A stretch of DNA of 11,034 nt. Source: Tannerella sp. GTDB taxonomy: Bacteria; Bacteroidota; Bacteroidia; Bacteroidales; Tannerellaceae. Positions 6,484 through 11,034 of the stretch are shown piece by piece (position 1 is the stretch's first letter; every line of letters starts with the position of its first letter). The notes beneath the pieces were generated by a model. It was not told the origin of the DNA. It ran no database searches and saw nothing but the letters and a program-made list of their open reading frames with translations. The stretch covers positions 1 to 11,034 of the forward strand of contig JAISOP010000082.1 in the NCBI GenBank assembly GCA_031275525.1. The letters are read 5' to 3'. Both the position numbers and the translations under genes were made by a program.

Positions 6484-7326
6484 ATGAGAACAAGTATTGA
6501 AGAACGCTGGGGAACACATCCCGAGGATGTGAAACGTTATGACACCCGGCAATTGAGAAAGGCATTTCTGGTAGAGCGGTTTTTCGAACCGGACAGCGTG
6601 CGGATGACTTATACGCACAATGACCGCCTGATTGTGGGCGGCATCTATCCGGTGAACGAAAGGCTCGGGCTGGAACCGGTGGAACTGATCCGCTCGGACT
6701 ATTTCTGCGAACGGCGCGAGGCAGGCGTGGTTTGCATCGAGGGCGAAGGCAGCGTGACGGTAGATGGTACGGAATATGCACTGTCCTATAAGGATACGGT
6801 CTATATCGGACGCGGTGCGAAGGAGGTTTATTTCTCGAGCAGGGAGGCCGTCCGCCCGGCCAAGTTTTATTTTGCTTCGGCGCCGGCGCACAGGGCTTAT
6901 CCTACGACGCAGATCACGGCCGGGATGCGGCGCACGCGCAACCTGGGTGCGCCCGCAACGTCGAACGAACGTATCCTGAACCAGCTTATCCTGAATGAAA
7001 TCGTGCCCTGCTGCCAGTTGCAGATGGGGCTGACGGAGTTGCAGACGGGCAGCGTGTGGAATACGATGCCGCCGCACACCCATTCGCGCCGGATGGAGGC
7101 GTATTTCTATTTCAAGGTGCCCGAGGAGCAGGCCGTGTGTCATTTCATGGGAGAGCCGCAGGAAACGCGCCATATCTTCCTGCACAACGAGCAGGGCGTC
7201 ATCTCGCCCTCGTGGTCGATACATTCGGCTGCCGGGACGAGCAATTACAGTTTTATCTGGGCCATGTGCGGCGAGAACCTGGCGTATGACGACATGGATA
7301 CCTTCACGGCCGACAAATTGCAATAG
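6484..7326 (+). CDS. kduI: 4-deoxy-L-threo-5-hexosulose-uronate ketol-isomerase (KduI)
   Basis: 280 residues against 278 for E. coli KduI, collinear throughout. It isomerises 4-deoxy-L-threo-5-hexosulose uronate, released from unsaturated uronic-acid oligosaccharides, to 3-deoxy-D-glycero-2,5-hexodiulosonate (EC 5.3.1.17) in the cytoplasm. Conserved blocks include DRLIVGGIYPV (47-57), YFCERREAGV (73-82), VYIGRGAKEV (106-115), APAHRAYPT (133-141), QLQMGLTEL (178-186), WNTMPPHTH (192-200) and HNEQGVISPSWSIHS (234-248). The zinc ligands are His198, His200, Glu205 and His247, each two positions after E. coli His196, His198, Glu203 and His245. The ATG at 6484 was preferred to an in-frame TTG at 6469 because it aligns with the E. 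coli start. It opens a three-gene operon. kduD, the usual next step, is not beside it. Confidence 0.95.
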   Translation: MRTSIEERWGTHPEDVKRYDTRQLRKAFLVERFFEPDSVRMTYTHNDRLIVGGIYPVNERLGLEPVELIRSDYFCERREAGVVCIEGEGSVTVDGTEYALSYKDTVYIGRGAKEVYFSSREAVRPAKFYFASAPAHRAYPTTQITAGMRRTRNLGAPATSNERILNQLILNEIVPCCQLQMGLTELQTGSVWNTMPPHTHSRRMEAYFYFKVPEEQAVCHFMGEPQETRHIFLHNEQGVISPSWSIHSAAGTSNYSFIWAMCGENLAYDDMDTFTADKLQ

Positions 7327-7333
7327 AACGGGT

Positions 7334-8500
7334 ATGAAAAGGATAGTGATACTGTTGTGTGCGGTCGTTTTCCCGATGGCCTGCACGCAGGAAAAGACGG
7401 TGCGCGTCACGGTTGAAAACCCGAGCGATTTCGACCGTTTGACGGAGATGGCGGAATTGCCGCTGAGCGCCTTGAGCGGGAAGATTGTGTTGGGCGAGGG
7501 GCAAACGTATGTGGTTCGGAACGACCGGCAGGACACCGTTCCCGCGCAGGTCACCTTCGACGGGAAGCTGATATTCCAGGCCGGCGTAAAGGCCGGGGAG
7601 CGGGCGGTGTACACGGTTTCGGCCGGCGCTCCGCAGGGGTTTGCGCCGAAAACGTACGGACGTTTTATCCTCGAACGGAAGGACGATTTTGCGTGGGAGA
7701 ACGACCGCGTGGCGTTCCGGATTTACGGCGCTGCGCTGGCGCCGATCGACGGCCCGAGCAACGGCCTGGACTGCTGGTACAAGCGCACCGACCGATTGGT
7801 GATCGACCAATGGTATGCGGACGACCTGGCCGGCGTGCGGTCGTATCATGAGGATTACGGCGAAGGGATGGACGATTACAAGGTGGGGCGTACGCTGGGC
7901 GGCGGCATGATGGCGCCCTACGCCGGCAACCGGCTGTGGCTGAACAGGAACTTTATTGGGCAGGAAGTCCTTGAGAACGGCCCGCTGCGCACCACGTTCC
8001 GCCTGACGTACGAGCCGGTTGAGGTGGACGGGGAAAGGTTTGACGAAAGCCGGGTCTTTTCGCTGGACGCCGGTTCGCAGTTGACGAAAGTCACGCAGGT
8101 GTACGGCACGAAAAGCGCCCTGCCCGTGGCGGCGGGCATTGTCAAGCGCGGCGGCCGGGACGCGGTATTCGAGGACCTCGGCGGCGCGGTGGCCTCGGTG
8201 GTCTATGCCGAGCCGGAGAGCGAAACGGTGGGCCGGGTCTATGTCGGGATGGTCTTTCCGTCGGGTCTGGAGCGGACGCTGACGGATACCTGCACGCTGA
8301 CGCACGCCGTCACCGGACGGGAAGAGACCCATATCCACCTGCTGGGGGTGACGACCTACCGGCCCGCTACGCCCGTGACCTACTACACCGGCTTCGGGTG
8401 GAGCAAGTACGGATTCCCCTCGGCGGACGACTTCCGGGCCTACATCGCCCGTTTTGCGGCCTCCCTGCGGGAGCCTCTCATCCTAAAGGCCGAGCCATGA
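7334..8500 (+). CDS. DUF4861-family lipoprotein in the uronate operon
   Basis: 388 residues. The ATG at 7334, 7 nt after the kduI stop, begins a lipoprotein signal (MKRIVILLCAVVFPMAC) with the lipidated Cys at residue 17, so the mature protein is anchored in an envelope membrane. The residues after it (Thr-Gln-Glu-Lys) have only one acid, so a surface-export signal is not obvious. The body resembles DUF4861 proteins: LVIDQWYADDLAGVRSYHED, GMDDYKVGRTLGGGMMAPYA (178-197), NRNFIGQEVLENGPLRTTFR and a C-terminal region ending in a WSKYGFPSADDFRAYI segment. From memory the family is common beside pectin-type lyase and hydrolase genes of Bacteroidetes, but I know of no proven activity. Its place between kduI and the KdgK-like kinase suggests a role in unsaturated-uronate use, perhaps handling oligosaccharides outside the cytoplasm. 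Its stop overlaps the next start. Confidence 0.78.
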   Translation: MKRIVILLCAVVFPMACTQEKTVRVTVENPSDFDRLTEMAELPLSALSGKIVLGEGQTYVVRNDRQDTVPAQVTFDGKLIFQAGVKAGERAVYTVSAGAPQGFAPKTYGRFILERKDDFAWENDRVAFRIYGAALAPIDGPSNGLDCWYKRTDRLVIDQWYADDLAGVRSYHEDYGEGMDDYKVGRTLGGGMMAPYAGNRLWLNRNFIGQEVLENGPLRTTFRLTYEPVEVDGERFDESRVFSLDAGSQLTKVTQVYGTKSALPVAAGIVKRGGRDAVFEDLGGAVASVVYAEPESETVGRVYVGMVFPSGLERTLTDTCTLTHAVTGREETHIHLLGVTTYRPATPVTYYTGFGWSKYGFPSADDFRAYIARFAASLREPLILKAEP

Positions 8501-9534
8501 AGAAGGTAGTGACCTTTGGGGAGATCATGCTGCGGCTGGCCACGCCCGGCTATTTGCGTTTTATCCAGTCGAACAGCCTGAATGCCTCGTTTGGCGGCGG
8601 CGAGGCCAACGTCGCCGTCTCGCTGGCCAATTACGGCCTGGCGACGGAGTTCGTCACCCGCCTGCCCCAAAACGACCTGGCCGAGTGGTGCCTCTCCGAG
8701 TTGCGTAAATATAAGGTGGGGACAAGCCGCATCCTCCGCGGAGGCGACCGGATGGGTATCTATTTCCTGGAAACGGGAGCCGTGGCCCGCGCCTCGAAAG
8801 TGGTGTATGACCGGGCAGGCTCTGCGATGGCCGGGATAGAGCCGGGGATGGTGGACTGGGACGAGGTCTTCGGCGAGGCGCAGTGGTTCCACTGGACGGG
8901 CATCACGCCGGCCCTCTCGCAGGGCGCGGCGGAGGCGTGCCGGGAGGCGATCGGGGCGGCAAACCGGCGGAGCGTCACGGTGTCGGTCGATCTGAACTAC
9001 CGCAAGAACCTGTGGAAATACGGTCAAACGGCGGCCGAGGTCATGCCGGCGCTGGTGGAAGGCTGCGACGTGATTCTGGGCAACGAGGAGGACGCGGAGA
9101 AGGTGTTCGGCATCCGGCCCGAAGGGTTCGACGCCGCACACGCCGGCGGCCAAATCGACGATGCCGGCTTCGAGTCGGTATGCCGGAGGCTGAAGGAGCG
9201 TTTCCCCCGGGCCGGGAAAGTCATCATCACCCTTCGCGGCTCCGTCAATGCGAACCATAACACCTGGGGCGGCGTACTCCATGCCGACAGGCTGTACCGT
9301 TCGCGGCGCTACGACATTACGCACATCGTCGATCGCGTCGGCGGGGGCGATTCCTTTATGGGCGGGCTGATCTACGGCCTGCTCACCTATCCCTCCGACC
9401 CGCAGCGGGCGCTGGACTTTGCCGTGGCCGCTTCCTGCCTGAAGCACACGATCTACGGGGATTTCAACGCCGTATCGACGGCCGAGGTGGAGCAGCTGCT
9501 CCGGGGCGACGGCTCGGGACGGGTCTCCCGATAA
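8497..9534 (+). CDS. kdgK: 2-keto-3-deoxygluconate kinase (PfkB family, KdgK-like)
   Basis: 345 residues. It probably phosphorylates 2-dehydro-3-deoxy-D-gluconate to its 6-phosphate for cleavage by KDPG aldolase, in the cytoplasm. PfkB features: VVTFGEIMLRLATPG at the start, glycine loop SFGGGEANVAVSLANYG (31-47), VSVDLNYRKNLW (162-173), EED (197-199) inside the GNEEDAEKVF nucleotide region, VIITLRGS (242-249) and DRVGGGDSFMGGLIYGL (279-295) with catalytic Asp285. The last motif is GGGD rather than the commoner GAGD, which is usual in Bacteroidetes sugar-acid kinases. The ATG at 8497 overlaps the DUF4861 stop as ATGA, so translation is coupled. An upstream in-frame start at 8398 would overlap the previous gene by about 100 bp and was rejected. 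Context with kduI supports KDG as substrate; another sugar acid is possible. Confidence 0.82.
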   Translation: MKKVVTFGEIMLRLATPGYLRFIQSNSLNASFGGGEANVAVSLANYGLATEFVTRLPQNDLAEWCLSELRKYKVGTSRILRGGDRMGIYFLETGAVARASKVVYDRAGSAMAGIEPGMVDWDEVFGEAQWFHWTGITPALSQGAAEACREAIGAANRRSVTVSVDLNYRKNLWKYGQTAAEVMPALVEGCDVILGNEEDAEKVFGIRPEGFDAAHAGGQIDDAGFESVCRRLKERFPRAGKVIITLRGSVNANHNTWGGVLHADRLYRSRRYDITHIVDRVGGGDSFMGGLIYGLLTYPSDPQRALDFAVAASCLKHTIYGDFNAVSTAEVEQLLRGDGSGRVSR

Positions 9535-9613
9535 AGAACCGCGCCCGGCGGACGGAAGCACGGTAAACGGGAAGGGGAAACCCCTCCGTACTCCGCCAAT
9601 CCGGTTCCTAATC

Positions 9614-9653
9614 AAAAAAAAAACCGCACCTGTCCACAGATGCGGTTTTTTTT
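9614..9653. terminator. Bidirectional rho-independent terminator
   Basis: The stem AAACCGCA (9621-9628) with TGCGGTTT (9641-9648) is extended inward by CTGT/ACAG (9630-9633/9636-9639) around one mismatch. It is flanked by nine A's on the left (9614-9622 region) and eight T's on the right (9646-9653). It serves the kduI operon on the plus strand and the pore-forming-like gene on the minus strand. Confidence 0.9.
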
Positions 9654-9669
9654 ATCCCGGCCGGCGGCC

Positions 9670-11034
9670 TTACTCCAGCGTGCGGCGCGGGGGATTCATG
9701 TTGATGATGTGCCAACGTTCCTGATATTTCGTTTCCCAGGTATAGGAACTTTCGGTAAAGAGGCTCCTGGCCCCGTAACTGATTTCCGACCGGGCGGCGA
9801 AGTGCAACGTCAACTGCACGGTAGAATTATCTCCCACGGCTTTCGGCACCTTCCATATCCACGAGCCTTCGGGAGCAAAGAGGTTAATGGCCATTTTACA
9901 GGGAGTATCAATGCGCCGGTGCGCCCAGTCGCTTCCGCGTCCCCAGTCGATCGTACTGTTGGGCGAGGCGATGGTATAGTGCACCGTATAGACCTCGGTG
10001 CCCGTCGTAACCCTGCTCTGGTTCTCTATGCTTACATCGGGAATACTCGTGGTGGTGGTGTTTGAAAACGACACATTCGCCCCGATACTGCCGCCGCTGT
10101 TGCCCACGCTGCCCGAGAAGCCGTACGTTTCGCCCACCGCATAAGAGGTGCTGCCCTGGGTGGTAGCGGGATGGGTCGATACCAGGATCGTACTCTTATT
10201 ATCGTCTCCCTGCACATAGGCATCCACAAACACCCCGTGGCCGTAGCCGTAGCGCACGTCCCAGCCCGTGGAGCCGGAAAGCTCATGATTCGTATCCTTG
10301 TATTCCTTATCGGGCAGATCCTGGTTCTGGAGCTGGATGGTATGGTTCACGATGTAATAATCGGCCTTATCATCGAAGCTGTACACGGCCACGATACTGA
10401 GATGATTGCTTACCGTCTGCGAGAAGGAATGCCCCACCTGGTCGGTAAAAGTAACCGTCTCCGAAAGGTCCACATGCTGGGCGGTGAAGTTAAAATCCTC
10501 GCCGGCAGTTGTCTGCACTCCCGTATGGGTTTCCGGATACAGAGGGAAGGTATATTCCGGCACGGGAACCACCTCCGCCGCCGCGCTCAGCGCCCGCGTC
10601 ACGGCCGGCGCCCGGTCCGTGAGATAGTCGTAATGAGTACCCTCCGCCACGGCCTTCAGGTAAGAACTGTCCTCCAGGGCGAGCTGTCCGTAAACCACGT
10701 CCGGCTTAAAGGCGTAAACCCGGTCGCCCTCGACGGACAGCGTGGTCACTTCGGGTTTCACCGCGCCCCATTGCCCGTTGACTTCCTCCTGCAGGTTATA
10801 GCCTCTCACATAAAAAGAGTCACCCGCCTTGTAAATGGTGTTGTCGGGACATTCGAGCGTCGAAATCTTGTCCTTCTCCGTGCCGCTCTTGATGCTTATC
10901 AGCACGGCATGGCTGCTGCGCGGATGCGTTTCGTCGGCCAGGTACAGGATGGCGACCGGCGTCCCCTGCTTTTCTACGACAAACTCCCCGACCACCTTGG
11001 CCGGGAACGTTTCAATCGACTCCACAGGTGTGGG
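9670..11034 (-). CDS. Leukocidin/hemolysin-family beta-barrel pore-forming toxin-like protein, N-terminus cut by window edge
   Basis: 454 residues are visible and the frame is open to the right edge; the GTG at 11025 is internal. Visible residues 1-150 form a beta-rich N-terminal region I do not recognise. About 185-454 follows the leukocidin/Vibrio cytolysin plan: cap strands (ETVTFTDQVGHSFSQTVSNH, SFDDKADYYIVNHTIQLQ), STILVSTHPAT before the stem, then a Gly/Ser/Thr-rich amphipathic pre-stem (298-340: YAVGETYGFSGSVGNSGG, then IGANVSFSNTTTTS), EVYTVHYTIA, and a closing YTWETKYQERWHIINMNPP that mirrors the YTVKYEVNW ending of S. aureus components. These are matches by eye, not an alignment. 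Such proteins are exported, assemble as rings and pierce target membranes. Target and signal peptide cannot be seen. A shared hairpin ends the gene. Confidence 0.65.
   Translation of the reverse strand, partial: PTPVESIETFPAKVVGEFVVEKQGTPVAILYLADETHPRSSHAVLISIKSGTEKDKISTLECPDNTIYKAGDSFYVRGYNLQEEVNGQWGAVKPEVTTLSVEGDRVYAFKPDVVYGQLALEDSSYLKAVAEGTHYDYLTDRAPAVTRALSAAAEVVPVPEYTFPLYPETHTGVQTTAGEDFNFTAQHVDLSETVTFTDQVGHSFSQTVSNHLSIVAVYSFDDKADYYIVNHTIQLQNQDLPDKEYKDTNHELSGSTGWDVRYGYGHGVFVDAYVQGDDNKSTILVSTHPATTQGSTSYAVGETYGFSGSVGNSGGSIGANVSFSNTTTTSIPDVSIENQSRVTTGTEVYTVHYTIASPNSTIDWGRGSDWAHRRIDTPCKMAINLFAPEGSWIWKVPKAVGDNSTVQLTLHFAARSEISYGARSLFTESSYTWETKYQERWHIINMNPPRRTLE

Noticed and set aside
6445..7614. 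389-codon minus-strand open frame opposite kduI
   Set aside because: It mirrors kduI and the start of the DUF4861 gene, has low-complexity composition and no motifs; it reflects GC-rich coding bias.
8440..9615. 391-codon minus-strand open frame opposite kdgK
   Set aside because: It is antisense to a complete PfkB kinase, Gly/Arg/Val-rich without domains, and lacks a promoter or ribosome site.
11023..11025. GTG as the start codon of the leukocidin-like gene
   Set aside because: The frame remains open to the window edge with normal coding sequence (Pro-Thr-Pro before it), and no signal peptide follows the GTG, so the gene begins outside the window.

Overview
The window looks like chromosomal DNA of a Bacteroidales bacterium (phylum Bacteroidota), probably near Tannerella, Parabacteroides or Porphyromonas. 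The evidence is an OmpA-like porin built like P. gingivalis Omp40/41, promoter elements of the Bacteroidetes type (-7 TAnnTTTG, with a clear -33 TTTG in front of the porin gene), weak A-rich ribosome sites without a strong Shine-Dalgarno sequence, and many sugar-acid and glycan genes. No tRNA, rRNA, insertion sequence, phage gene or CRISPR array was seen.

Layout from left to right. (1) 1-339, minus: the first 113 codons of a secreted glycoside hydrolase resembling GH106 alpha-L-rhamnosidases, with a twin-arginine leader. (2) 340-722: a 383-bp divergent intergenic region with a -7 element for each gene, a perfect 16-bp palindrome and a 9-bp tandem repeat. (3) 723-2783, plus: a one-chain ADP-forming acetate/acyl-CoA ligase, ended by a hairpin suited to both strands. 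(4) 2915-4060, minus: the OmpA-like porin, with the best promoter in the window. (5) 4315-6331, minus: a two-gene operon. It encodes a cytidylyltransferase-GHMP kinase fusion and then RmlA/RfbA, so it is a nucleotide-sugar (surface glycan) module. (6) 6484-9534, plus: a tight three-gene operon, kduI, a DUF4861 lipoprotein and a KdgK-like kinase, for catabolism of unsaturated uronates from pectin-like or other uronic-acid polysaccharides, closed by a second two-way hairpin. (7) 9670-11034, minus: the C-terminal 454 residues of a leukocidin/hemolysin-family beta-pore-forming protein that runs off the right edge.

How they fit together. KduI isomerises the 4-deoxy-5-keto-uronate produced after lyase and unsaturated-glycuronyl hydrolase action, and KdgK phosphorylates 2-keto-3-deoxygluconate. 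The KduD reductase step between them and the aldolase after them are not in the window. The DUF4861 lipoprotein between them has no function I can assign. The rhamnosidase-like enzyme at the left edge would fit a pectin (rhamnogalacturonan) theme but is a separate transcription unit about 6 kb away. The fusion protein plus RmlA points to making activated sugars for a cell-surface polymer.

The points most worth a second look are the fused cytidylyltransferase-GHMP kinase with an unusually compact kinase domain, the leukocidin-like protein, and the KduI/DUF4861/KdgK cassette without KduD.
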